NCBI RefSeq assembly: GCF_018294505.1
Contig: NC_057807.1
Coordinates: 264,411,306 to 264,475,305 of the forward strand
Length of the DNA: 64,000 nt
Direction of reading: 5' to 3'
From: Triticum aestivum
Taxonomy: Eukaryota; Streptophyta; Magnoliopsida; Poales; Poaceae
Below are positions 36,350 through 48,294 of the stretch, piece by piece. A program made the translations under genes and the position numbers. Every line of letters starts with the position of its first letter. The stretch's first letter is position 1. The notes beneath the pieces were generated by a model. The model did not search any database. It was not told the origin of the DNA and saw only the letters and a program-made list of their open reading frames with translations.

Positions 36350-37600
36350 ATCTCAATTATTAGCAGATCAAAGCTAATATTTACATCACAACTGAAGACA
36401 AAGTTGTGAGAAGGTGTTAAATTAAAATTGATCCATGCTTTCATTGGCAGCAACGTCCCCCCAGCTCTGTCTAAACCAACAAGGCATGTTGGGAAAAAAA
36501 GTAACTGTCTGGAGCATGCAGCATTCCGATCATTTTATTTAGTTCCACTAAAATAGAGCTGAGCGTCCCTGTTCCAAAGATATTAAGTGTGATTACGATA
36601 ATAGAGGACTGATGATGAAACAATAAACACATAAATAGAAGCCGGTCACCTTTGTAATCTCTCTTAAGACTAACTAGTTGGAGAAGATTAGGCTCGGAGT
36701 TGGATGAGGAGGATAGAGAAAAACCAATCTCCCTTTGTGCAGTCGCACTGAAATGTAGAGACGTTGCCCGTGTGAGATTTTAGTACAATTGCACAAAACA
36801 CTCTTAAGAAAAAAGTGATTTGTGCAGTTCACCAAAAGGTCGCAATAGTAACGAGGTGAAGTGGATAGCCCTGTTTGCAAGAAAGAGGTAGAAAGGAAAC
36901 AATTACTGGCCAATAACAGTTGATGACACATGCGACGACAAAAAAGAAGCATATTCCTTGTCCTAAGGGAAGATAACAACACGGTTGTGTTTGTCTAAAA
37001 CGGTGTGAGGACGAGATTGCAATATGGAAAGTACGCCGGACGAGCTACGTTTTGGGCAAAGAACTATGGAAGATCCACATGCAGCGACGTGGGAAGACGG
37101 GCAGTGGAGCAAGGCTGGAGGGGATACCTGGAGGTCGTCGGGATGTAACTAGGTGAGCGGCGGCGGGCGGAATCTGCCCATACTGCGGCAGCGAGCAGGT
37201 GGCATAGGCCCTACCATGCCAGAGCTTGGTCAGAGAGAACGGTGTGTACAATAGATCGGGACGTGCTGCCTCGGCGCCGTCGAACGGAGAAACGATGCAC
37301 TTCCTCCCTTTCCCCCGGTGGATGGGATGCGGCCGGATCAGTGACCAACAATGAGAGAGAGAGGCCACCACAACCTTGTGTGAGATACTTTGAAGAGAGA
37401 CAAACCAGGCAGGCAGGCTCCATTGTATATAGTGGAGCGGACTACCTTTTTCTCCATAAAAATTGTTTTATATTCTGTGTATGTGCCATTGAGCGCTATA
37501 ACTTTATTTAAAAATAACGCGACAACGCGTCAAGTCGAACTTTGTTTCGTGCACGTGTGGTACATGACCTCCCTAGGTAATCAACCACTACAGGCGTTCA
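36350..37600 (-). other. Gene-like unit D of the dispersed family
   Basis: It carries the ATCACAACTGAAGACAAAGTTGTGAGAAGG block (36388 region) and the TTTTAGTGGAACT motif at 36534-36554, plus two further diverged copies (36733-36754, 36818-36838). GGTAGAAAGGAAACAATTACT is shared with unit A. The first-exon block (minus strand 37045-37423) has a donor-like CTCCAG|GTATCCC at 37125-37126 and ATCTGCCCATACTGCGGCAG. A TATATACAAT-type TATA box lies near 37420-37430. The distal block GTGCACGTGTGGTACATGACC (37550 region) parallels unit A at about 20430. No domain is recognised. Confidence 0.4.
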
Positions 37601-39169
37601 AATTAGCACGTGGGCTGCCATTTCATAAAGAAATGAGCTCCACCGTGTACCCGCGCGGGTGTGGCTAGGCACGAAGCGTGAGTACGTGCATGGTGCACCT
37701 ATTCTCTTCTTGTATACGTACACCACCTACGTGGGGTTTTGTGAAAGAGATACAAACCTAGAGAGATATAGTGTGTGGGTTCGTGAGAGTTTTTTTTGGG
37801 GGGGGGGTCAATCAAAAAAAGTAACATATGCACTGTGTGTGAAATAGAGTCCTGGATATAACATATATATAGAGGGGGCGATCCACGAGAAGAGAGTGGA
37901 GGTATCATCGGCTTGAGGTGTCCATAGAATTGAAGAGAGGGATGATGTGTGTGTGTGTGCGCGCGCGATCGATAAAGAGTGCCATCGAATTTGTGTGTGC
38001 CCACGTCAAAGATATAGAGTGGTTGGCCTACTGGAACATGAGAGGGGACATGTGCAGTTTGTCTCTATGGCATGGATACCTACCTACAGCGCTCGACTAT
38101 CGGTGTGTGGTGGGGGAAGAGGGAGGCCCAATTAACTATAGAGGTACAATGGTTGGTATATGTGTGGAGGAGGAGAGAGGCCTACCTCATGTATTAAGGA
38201 GATCGATCTACCTCATGTATTAAGGGAGATCGATCGACATCCATGTATATGTGCAGGAGAGGAATAAGGTTGGGAGATAGAGCTAGAGTGTTGGAGGGGG
38301 TGGTAGTGGAGTTGCTTCTAACAAATGGTGGGATAGGCTTGCTAGACAAATGGAGGGCATGCCCGCAATGTCAATAAGAGAGGAGATGGCTGCTTGTTGT
38401 CTGTGCACGTGCGTGTGAGAGACGGGTCAGCAGGCATGCACGAATGATGAGGGGGGACGATACGGCTGTGGTAAGCAGACGTAACTACATAGGAAGATCA
38501 ATCGCCCTTTGTTACAGAAAGGAGAGACATAACTTGTGAGGTACGTCGATCGATGGGGGGAATAGTTAAAGTCGATCTAGGTATATGTTGGGAGATCGAT
38601 TGGTATACATGCATGTGTGTGTTAGAAGCAAATGAGGCACGAGGAGAAGGATAGAGAGAGAGGGATGCATCTAGGAGGTGGTACGAGAGGCATACTATGT
38701 CGAGGGGGAAGGAGTGTGCGAGTACGAGGTCGATGAAAAGAGTGGTGGGAGTGAGGCATGGACGGTGATAAGAGAAGAGGGGAAGCTTGTGTTTGTGCTA
38801 GGCACACCTGGCTAGAGAGGCATATCGATTGATGTGTGCCGTAAAGAAGGAGCTGGGGGGCCTACACACACCGTGGGTAAATGACCTAAAGTGAAAAGAT
38901 GAATTTGCACGATGGAGCTAGAGAATGCTGAGGGAGGGTGAGAGGGATGCGACCGTGTGCATGCACGAGAGAAATTTAGCGCTAGCTACAAAGATAAGAG
39001 GATTGTGTGGGTGTAAAAGATGAATAGAGATCATACTTCATTATAAAAAGCGAATTCGGATATTTGAGAATTTATCATAGTGTTTTAAACCGACGCATGT
39101 GTGAATATATATAACGGTGATACACATGGTCTGGTTATGAACATGCTATACTACATATAATATATTTTA
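37600..39169. other. No gene recognised; GA/GT-rich sequence
   Basis: The plus strand is rich in GAGAGG, GATCGAT and GTGTGT motifs. It has a T8G10 run at about 37790-37808, a GTGTGTGTGTGCGCGCGCG tract (37948-37968) and a tandem duplication of about 27 bp (CTACCTCATGTATTAAGG, 38181-38235). Open frames here follow composition and show no domain. Confidence 0.4.
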
Positions 39170-39320
39170 TCTCTACTCTTATAAAAAAACGGAGTTGTTG
39201 ATGATGGTGTGCCTGCCATCCTGCAATATAGGCCGTCCGATTTATATCTGGCGGATAGGAAAGAAACTATGGCAATTTTGAAAAAAGATACCCACACCCC
39301 TCTCCATAGTTGCAAATTAG
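39170..39320 (+). mobile_element. Possible Helitron 5' terminus
   Basis: TCTCTACTCTTATAAAAAAA begins at 39170 after an A. This matches the TC start and the A|T insertion preference of grass Helitrons, and the following ACGGAGTTGTTGATGATGG stretch is one I associate with a wheat repeat. No internal Helitron gene follows. Pairing with the 3' terminus at 61464 is possible only if later insertions lie inside. Confidence 0.3.
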
Positions 39321-39852
39321 GCCCCTTGATCATGTTGATGTTCTGTGGAACACATGGGCATCTTGCTAGTACTACGTATAATACATAGAACATTGATTAT
39401 AATTTGGGCTAATGTGTGGCTTTTGCAGCCCAGGTCTAAATACGTGTCATAATGTAGGGGGCGGGGCACTATACTTTGTGTGATAAACACGGTGTACTTA
39501 TGGAACATGGTTTAGATTATGAATATATAGTTAGTACATCAAATGTACTATTATTTGGAATCAACATCAAGTGTATTCAAAAAACAGAATTCGAGTTCAT
39601 GTAGTATATATAGTTCATATCTATCTCTATAGTAATCATGTGGTGTGTCATTAAGATAATACACGAATGATGGTTGAAGTTGGCAACAATCATGATTGTA
39701 GATTTTTATTGAAATGGAGAAACAAATTCAAATTTAGTTCAAATTGCAGCGGTAGTATAGATATTTGGAATGCACTAAAATGTTGGTATGAGTAGGTTAC
39801 ATGCATTATACAGCAAGCGAAAAAATTTAATTGGACATAACATGGATTCATA

Positions 39853-40089
39853 CTCCCTCCTTCCATCTATATAGGGCGTAATGAGTTTTTTCGGACCACC
39901 TTTGACCATTGACAAGATTAATAGTACATGACATGCACAATGTGAAAAGTATATCATTGAAAGAACCTTTCACAGACGAATTTAACGATGTGCTTTGTGT
40001 AAGTTGCATGTCATATATTATTGCTCTAATATTTGATAAAAGTTAGCATCAAAAAATGTATTAGGCCCTATATAGATGGAAGGAGGGAG
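39853..40089. mobile_element. Stowaway MITE
   Basis: Near-perfect terminal inverted repeats (CTCCCTCCTTCCATCTATAT and its complement) are flanked by TA at 39851-39852 and 40090-40091. It is 237 bp and non-coding. Good conservation of the ends suggests a fairly recent insertion. Confidence 0.9.
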
Positions 40090-40488
40090 TAGCTTTGAAT
40101 AGCATTTGTATAGTAAAATGGGGCAGGACTCTCTCTTTGTGTGGTGTGAATAGTTTTATTTTTTTCGTTTTCTTTTTAGTTGAGGGAAGTGCGAATTGAT
40201 TTGGTACGTACAAGTACAATATTACTACACGTTAGGCTTGTCCCTAAAATTCAACCCGCGTCTTGTTATATCCTGAAAATTCAGATATCATGCTCCCAAA
40301 ACGGGCGCCTTCACAACCCGCGCCTTGCTATCCCAAAATTACAACGCGCGCGAAAACTCCCTCTAGCTGCCAAATCCCGACACATGAAATCCCCCTTCTA
40401 ACCCTGAGCCCGAAGAGCCACTAGTTCAAATCGGTGGGGGGTACTTTTGTAACACACCCTACATTTTGAACAAGCACTTCCCTAAGTC

Positions 40489-43400
40489 ATGGTTCACCCC
40501 CTCCCATTGCCCCCTTTTCGCCATTCGAAATCCCAGGCCGCCATAACCTCTCTGCTCAAGCCGCGAAACCCCACCCTCCTCCGTCCTCCACCTCACCACT
40601 GCCCAGCCGGAGCCTCTTCCTCGACAACGTCATCCACTGCAACAGCTCGACGTCCCTCGTCCACCTCCCTGGATGAGGATCCGTCGTCCATCTCATTGTC
40701 CCGCCGGTTCAGCCGCCCCGTCCTCCACCTCCAAAGACCTGCCCCGACGATCGCCTCGTCTATCGCGGCTGCTCCATCCCCGCAGAGCCGCCTTAACCTG
40801 CTCCACCTGAACCGCAGCATCCTCACCGACTCCTCGAACGAAGCCGAGGCCTACTCAGCGCCACCAAAGAGGTTGTACACTCATCGGATCGCACCTTCTC
40901 CTTAACTCGACCTCCCGGCACCGACGGTGCTCCATCCCGCACCCCCATAGAGCCGCTACCTTGAAGTCGGCGCCACGGGCGACATCTCCATGGTGGCTCT
41001 CCCCCCAGTGTGAGGCCCCTTCGGTGGCGGCGTCCATACCAGCCGGATCTGCTGCTGCTGTTGCTCCGGCTCTCGCTCGCTCGCGCCGCTGCTGCTGCTC
41101 CGGCTCTCGCTCGATCGCTCGCTCGCCCAGCTGCTACTGCTGCTCTCCCCCTCACTCGTGCTGCTGCTCTGCTCCGATTTAGCTACACTTCAGTTGACTG
41201 AATCGACTTTTGGGTCAGTCAATTTTCAGGGGTTGGGGGGCTCGCCGGAGTTAAGGAAGAACCACCCGCAGTGGGGACGGGGGCTCGCCGGAGAGGTACC
41301 CCACTATCTATGTTAGGGTTCAGGGTGGGGGGCTAGAGAGCTGGCCAGGACGGCGGTGGGGAGTTGTTTCGGGGCGGCAAGGCGGCGCTGGGGCCGGCGG
41401 TTCGGCTGGTGGTGGTTGGCGTCTTAGAGGGTGCAGGTTGAAGATGAACTGCAGGCCCTCCCTAAACTACATGTCAAGTGCCTCTCTGCTACCATTGCGT
41501 TCAGTTTCGATAGTAGCATTGAGATTCCACAGTAAATTTCAGTTTTGACAGTTAAGTTCAGAGTCAACAGTTTTTACCTCATCTGTTGTAGTCAGGTGGT
41601 TTTTGGTGATGTAAATTTTACATCTATTTTACATCATCTATTAGAGATGCTATTAGAATTCCACCGGAGATTGATGATGTATGTCTTGTGCTGCTTCAGC
41701 CATGACGTCTTACAGCTCACAGGAGCTGCTCCAACGACAGAATGATCCATCACAACAGAGCAGTGCCCTGGACACCGTCTACAGATTCTTCAGATCTTCC
41801 TCCACACCTCCGACATCCACCTCTGCCTCAACTACTTCAGCGACCAACCCAATGATGCTGAGGTCGACACGGCTACGGCAAAGAGGTTGTACACTTGTTG
41901 CATCACTTATTACTATACATTCACGTCGATGCATTAGGGTTATTTTGGTTCAACAAAAAAACATAGCAATAGGGAATTTTCCAATGACACTCTACTATTC
42001 AATTATTCATGCATTTTGTTGAAAGGAATGAAGCAAAACATCCACCTGGACCTACTTTTCAAAATCCTATTCATGAAAACAAGACCAAGTGCATTAGTGG
42101 CAGAATAACATTCTAACTGTACACGCTTTCATATGGTTTCACTTTATTTTGGCCATGTTTCTTTGCATTCCTCTGCTCTTCCAATTCCTGTAAACCAAAC
42201 ACCCAAGTTGATAGAAATCCTGCGTTTACAAATGCTCTGTTTACCATGTGCATTCCTATCCTATTCCGGTGTTTTTCCTATCGTTGCGTTTTAAGAATCA
42301 TGCAAGCCAAATGAGCCCTTACAGAATTACTTCAGTTACAGGTAGGTGTCGAAGGGAACTTGTGTGGTTTGTCCTGCTCCTGCCGTGACGTCGTCCACCT
42401 CAGCTGAGCTGCTCCATCGACAGAAGCATCCACCAAACCAGACATCACGACTCCTGACCGTCTTTCACCGCCTCAGATTTCCTTCCCAGTCGCCGGCACC
42501 CACCGCAACGACATCACCATCATCGACTCAGCAGATGAACCTGAGGAGTACACGGGTCCACAAGAGAGGTCGCACTCTTTTGTTTCTGCTTATGTTATGC
42601 ATTGCTTAAAATTTCCTGCTACTTTATCGTCCTGTTCACCTCTTGGACTCCAAGTCAGGTCCAAATTAATGTTCAAACTTGAGTTCTAAATTAGTTGTGG
42701 GGCACATATCGAGGCAGCAATGAATAGTATGTCTGTCTAATATCTGGTTCACGTAGGGTATGCCTATGTTGTTCATCTTGGGTGGGAAACAAATAGTAAA
42801 GCAATCATCATCTGTCTTTTTATTAATTTAAAGCAATCATCAGCATGCTATCATTATTTTTGGATCCATCCACTGGTTGTTACCATCACTCTAAATTTCT
42901 ACATGCTCTCCTTACATAATCTCACCATGTTTTTTTCGTATGCATGTCAGATATTATAGACAGTCATGCTGAACATGTAGAGAAAAAGAGAAGAGTTTTG
43001 CGTAGTAATACAATGTCATGCAGACATTGCTCCATGGTGGGTTCAATGGCAAACCCTCCCCACCCCTCTCCAGATTGTAATCCAGAGGAAGATATCTGTT
43101 CTGAGGCGGATTCAGACGCCGCTGACCACTCCTATTTACCCCCCAAGGTGTTTGCTCTACCTTGACATGATGATGTCAGTCATATCATGCATATGTTGCC
43201 TTGCAATGCCTACTTTTGACATCATATATGTCATCTACTTAGTTTAGACATTTCTGTAATGCCACCTATTTAGTTTCTATATCATATATGGGAATTATGC
43301 AGTCTCGTGTCTTTTAGCCAGCCATAATATATGTGAAATGTGCAATGCCATCCTATTTAACCAGGCATCATATATTTGAATGATATCTTGACCATCCTTT

Positions 43401-46057
43401 TCTTCATTACATTTTCATTTGTCGACAATGTTTGTACATTAAACTACTCTTCCTGTGAATTAGCCATTTGGGTGGGAGATGGAAAAATCTAGAGTGAAAA
43501 CAAGGCCTTCAGAGCAGACAGTGCTACCTGTCGAAGCAAATCTCTTGTTAAGTCCCGATAGCTCCTCGGAGATGGATTCAGAGACAGATGACCAGTCCTA
43601 TTCCCCTTAACTTGGCATGGTTATACTGGTCATATCATGCATATGGTGTCTTGCATTGCATAGTTTAGACATCATATACACAATATTCAACACCATGTTC
43701 TTAGTTCAGACATCATATCGAATGCCCTCTGTTTAGCATATAAATCACATATGTGAATTAAATGATGCGATCCTGATTACTTAGATATCATGTAGGTGAA
43801 TTATGTCATGCGATCTTGTTTAGTTATTCATCATATTTTTGAATTATGTTATGTTATGCTATCCAGTTTAGATAGACATCATATATGTGAAATTATGTCA
43901 TGCTATCCGTTTTAATTAAACAATATACATGTCAACTATTTCATGCCTTTTTTCCACACTATCTATTGCATCTGTCTCTCATACAATGTCTGTACATTCA
44001 ACTATGTTTCCTGTTATCAGCCATTTGAATTGGAGCGGGTGATGGCAATATCCAGCGGACTAAAAACACGGTCTTCAAATAAAACAGTGCTACCTCTTGG
44101 TGGAGATAGCACCTCGGTTGTACATGCACAAGAACCAGCCCTACCACACATAACCCAAACTCTCGCAGATTGTACCCCTACTGATTTGGACAAAGAACCA
44201 GCTTCACCCAATCTAACCCCAACCCCAGCAGATAGTAACCCAGTTCCTGTTGACACAGCATCATCTCCACCACAGAGCTCCCAAACAAGAGCAGTTAGTA
44301 AGGCAGCTCCAGTGCCCAAAGGGCCAGTACTACCACGGCGAACCCCAACTCCACCAGTTTGTACGCCTATTCCTGTGGAGGAAGCACAACCAGCTAGTAG
44401 TAGTTTAGCAGCTATCACATTTGATGTTGTTAAATCGTATGTGCGTATCTTCCCATCTTGGAAATATTATACTGAAGATGAAGAAAAATGCCAGTTGCAG
44501 GTGTTTGTCCAGAAGTTATGTGTAAGTAATATTATTCATGGCAATTACTTTGTTTTGTCCCATACATCCTACCTCCATGATGGTTAAAATACAGCAAATT
44601 TTTCCATTTTTCTCTATAGAGAAGAACCGATTTGGAAACTCAGGATGAGGTAACCTGTGCTAATACCTCTGCTATCTTCAAGAATGCTTGGTGGCAGTAT
44701 CGGAATTACCTGAAGAAAACGTACTTCACCGGCAAAGAAACTCATCAAATTCCCTTACGTTCTCCTGAGACACATTTACTAGACGATGACTGGGAACACC
44801 TTGTTCTGTACTGGTTCCGAACAAGAATCTGGTAAGGTCTATGAGCTCATTTTCTATTTTTAAGTACTATATTCTTGCGTCTTATTATACCCTGTTCATG
44901 TAGAACAAGTGCCTAACCCTGAAGAACAATTGTTCTAATTTAAGATTTCATTGCTATCATATTTCAAAAAAGTGTTTGGCGTTAATTGTGCGTTTTGCCA
45001 CCGCCTTGCGCTTTACTGACCAAAGCGCATGCTTATGCGCAGTTATGCACAGATTAAGCGTAGTTATGCGTAATGCGTTTTGCCAACGCCTAGAGCCTAG
45101 GCGCGCATTTTTAACTATGATTGCTATCATGCATACTGCTTTGCTCTTGTATCACTGTATTTACTCATACAAACTTATTTTTAAATTGAAGGACCCAATT
45201 GAAACTCCAATGGCACAGCAGGTATGTTCACGCATGTTTCTTTAACAGGTTTGCTCTTATCAATAGCTCTGTTGATTTCAATTTCAATTGTGTATACAGT
45301 TGACTTCTCATATCATGCATATTACTAGCATCACAACAGAGCCAATAGTGTTGTTGTACATGTAGACCCGTGGTACCCATCTAAAATCTTGTTGTGCCGT
45401 GTAGTTTCCCACGCTTTGTATTCTTTCACTGCTGCTTTGTCTTGAACTGACATGATTTGAACCGTGTCTCTATTTTGATTTGGCAAGACAATGCAGTGAC
45501 CATAGGACATAGATATATGTTTGTTTGATGCTTTTATTATGTACTAGTACTTGGCAATAAAAGAATTGGTAGTTTAATCCTGTCCACCTTACTAATGAAC
45601 TGGTTCACCAAAATGAGTTCCGTATACTAGTACATGCTAAACCTGTTATGTGTCTGCTTGTTTCTTCTTTTAGAATGCTGACAGAATATTGAGGAAGAGT
45701 GCCTTATTAAGCAATGGTAAAGGAAGTAATGCAGATAAGGTTCAGGATAGTGACACATCCTTGTTGGTCTCCAACAAAGCTGATAAAACAGCTAAGGAAG
45801 ACTATCTTGAATACAGTGAGACAACCCCAAAGTCCTGTCTTGGTTTAGTGTTCGAGTTACTGGCCACTACCGCTTGCACAAGCTATTCAAACTCACTGTC
45901 TGAATCAATTCAGTTTCTTGAGTCTCAACTACAAGCTGAAAGACATCGATCAGCTGTGCTGCGACAAGAAGCGGAAGGACTGCGAAAGTCCCTGGAGCAT
46001 TCAGATGCATACTTTCTGGTGCAACAGCAAGCGTTGGAGGATTTTAGCGCCAAATAG
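40489..46057 (+). CDS. CACTA-associated multi-exon gene (TnpA/Ptta-En-Spm-like), exon model
   Basis: Proposed exons by splice signals: 40489-40871, 41700-41885, about 42348-42568, 42951-43147, 43464-43610, 44021-44521, 44620-44831, 45192-45221 and 45674-46057 (stop TAG). Early exons are Ser/Thr/Pro-rich and repeat one another. Later ones carry FPSWKYYTEDEEKCQLQ, NAWWQYRNYLKKTYF and DDDWEHLVLYWF. This spacing (basic helix, then W..LV.YW) resembles plant transposase Ptta/En/Spm (PF03004-type) proteins. The last exon ends in a coiled coil (SIQFLESQLQAERHR). No TnpD-type transposase is nearby. A stop (TAA at 43607-43609) in the fifth exon suggests it is skipped or the gene is decayed. The family call is moderately sure; the exon joins are inferred. 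Confidence 0.5.
43160..43960 (+). repeat. Degenerate about 50-bp intronic repeats
   Basis: The phrase 'GTTTAGACATCATAT..GTGAATTATG.CATGC.ATCC' recurs with drift at least seven times through the introns on both sides of the 43464 exon. Copies differ enough that the array must be old. It has no coding role. Confidence 0.6.
44950..45130. mobile_element. Small intronic insertion with 11-bp flanking duplication
   Basis: ATTGCTATCAT occurs at 44950-44960 and again at 45120-45130. The 159 bp between them are unlike the surrounding intron: GCG-rich, with TAGAGCCTAGGCGCGC and several GTTTTGCCA.CGCC blocks. The duplication length fits a retroposed SINE-like piece or a Mutator-like insertion; no clear terminal inverted repeat or poly-A is seen. 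Confidence 0.5.
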
Positions 46058-46149
46058 GACAAAGCTAATAAGCTTGCTAAGCTTATTGCCAGCATGGTGG
46101 ATATCCAGGATAACGTTTCTTGAGCTCTTATGAAGTTGTTTCAGTTATG

Positions 46150-47634
46150 CTCTTATTTTGCTGCCGCGTTTATTTGCACTGGTGGCCAATTTTGACGGCC
46201 AGTGTATGTAATATGCTGCTTTGTTCCCTATATTTGCACTGGTGGCGAACTTTGATGCCCAGTGGATGTAATATGTGTAATGGCGGTAATAGGCTAGTGC
46301 TAATTGCTTGCTTATTTATTTCATCATTGTCTTGTTTAGTTGTTTGTTTGTAGTCACTGCAGTTTTTTTTCTGTGTTTTTCTAGTGGCTGCAATAGCCTA
46401 TTTTTGATAACTAGGCCAAAATAATCATGGCAGCACACGGACTGTTGTAACCACGGGCCTGCTGCGGGCCGTATGATCCATGGGCCTTCTATGGGCGTAG
46501 GATCCATTGGCCTTCTGTATGGGCCGTAGGATCCATGGGCCTTCCACGGGCCGTAGGGTCCATGGGCCTTCTACGGGCCATAGGATCCATGGGCCTTCTA
46601 CGGGGCGTATCATCATTTCACCAATCATGGGCCATACTATTCGTGGACTATAACGGGCCGTTAATAGACCGTATTTGATAATTGTATGAAAACAGCCCAA
46701 CGGTTTTTTTACATGAAAACGGCCCAACGTATTAACGGTCCACAAACGGGTCGACTGTAACGACGGGCTGAATTTGGCCCACAAGCAGAAAATGACAGTA
46801 ACAGGCCGTAAGTAACCGAATGCTGCAAATGAGCCCAAGAATAAATGGGCCCTTAGAAGGTCGAAAGATAACTTGGGCTGGAAATGGCCCAGTGGAACAA
46901 TGGGCCGTTAATGGGTATATAGTGATACACTGTTCATTACGGGCCAGTTTCACCACGGGTTGTTAATGGGCCAAGAGTTACAAAGGGCCTCATATGGGCC
47001 GAAAGAAGTCATGGGCCACACAAGGGCCGGAAGTTAAAACGGGCTGGAATCATATTGGACGGCCCAGATGACGCTACTGGGCCTAATTCAGATAGGGCGT
47101 AACGGGCCCTGGGTTAGCGGGTTGTAAATGGGCTATATGCGGACAGGCCGTTAACAGGCTTTTCGTGGGCCGGCCCGCCACCTTTTGACCAAGTCAAACG
47201 GGCCGGCCTTTTCACAGAAATGGGCCTCTGTTGGGCCGTGCCACGTGTCGACGTATCATAAGTGCCTTGGGTCCAATGAGTGGATGACATTTGTCCCAAT
47301 GGTGAGCCGACACGTGTTTCCTCCAGCCAATGATGATTTTACACGTGGAAAATCCGCATTGGTCGGGGCTGTTAACGGGTTATCAGATACAAAACCGAAC
47401 CTGATAGCTTAACGGCGTTCCGTTACGGTGGATGCCATGTGTCGGTCACCCTTGACGAAAGCATTTTTGTGACGCGTGATTTATCGTCATGGAAGTGGAC
47501 ACTTCCGTGATGATAATTTTGGTAATGTCATGGAACACTTCTACGACAGCACAGGTATGACTATCTAATTCTGTCATAAATGCGACCTACTGTGACAAAC
47601 ACGTATCCTCACGGAAGTGTATTTTTTTGTAGTG
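46150..47634 (+). repeat. CACTA 3' subterminal region and terminus
   Basis: Two copies of 'TTTGCACTGGTGGC.AA.TTTGA' lie at 46173-46265. They are followed by five about 30-bp units of GGGCCGTAGGATCCATGGGC type (46458-46610) and a 700-bp field of scattered GGGCC/GGCCC words. The end ACGGAAGTGTATTTTTTTGTAGTG stops at 47634; its complement CACTACAAAAAAATACACTT has the CACTA terminus. A matching left end was not found, so the element limits on the left are unknown. The upstream gene fits the same element. Confidence 0.65.
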
Positions 47635-48294
47635 ACGGGTGGGTGCGGCGATGAGCAGCGAAGGTGGTGGTGGTGTTCAACGGCGGTGAGGCTCTCTCTG
47701 TAGGCGACGACGACCACCTGAACACGGCGTGCTCCAGTGGCGGCGGATGTCAACGGCGATGGCGTTCTGGTGCTCTGCAGGGTACCCCGAGGTGTCAAAG
47801 AAACGGGAAACCGAGTGGGCGTTCGAGGGGAACAAGCGGCGCAGCCGGGGATGGTCTTACGGCGTCGGAATCGGTCGGCGAACGGCGGCGGACGGTTGAG
47901 CTCCTCACGAGATCCAACTCACGCGGGCGCGTGCGTGCGGTAGCAGGAGAAGGGGGAAAGGGCTGCGGGGTCTACCCTAGGCTTTGCCTCACGCGCGGTG
48001 CTTCCAGGGTGCATGGGGTCACTCGGGTTGGCCTCGGCGTGCGCGCGTGCATGCGGTGTGGCACGGCGGAGTCCAGCTCGACGAGGGAGAACAAGGACAC
48101 TAGGTGGGGTCCGCTGGTCAGCGGCTGGGGCGAGGTGGATTAGGCGCGGGTCGGGTGCGAGCGAGCGGGCGTACCGCTTCGCTAGGTTTAGCGGGTTGCG
48201 GCTGTTGCGCATTGGGCCGCGGGCAGTGCGGGGTTAGGTGGGCCGCGGAGTTGGCTACTGGGCTGCGTAGTGCTCTACGCTGCACGCTGTGCTC
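47635..48294. other. GC-rich segment, no gene assigned
   Basis: This 660 bp has high GC and open frames on both strands (47664-48143, 47998-48237 plus; 47919-48212 minus) but no domain or splice logic. It lies between the CACTA terminus and the next LTR. It may be the edge of another element. Confidence 0.35.

Noticed and set aside
37918..38223. 101-codon plus-strand frame MSIELKRGMMCVCVRARS
   Set aside because: Runs through GTGTGT/GCGCGC simple sequence; no domain and no supporting signals.
43160..43960. CRISPR-like spaced repeats
   Set aside because: Units are degenerate without constant spacers, and the sequence is plant nuclear DNA.
47664..48237. GC-rich plus-strand ORFs after the CACTA terminus
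   Set aside because: Open on several frames and both strands, no domain, no promoter or splice signals; treated as unassigned sequence.
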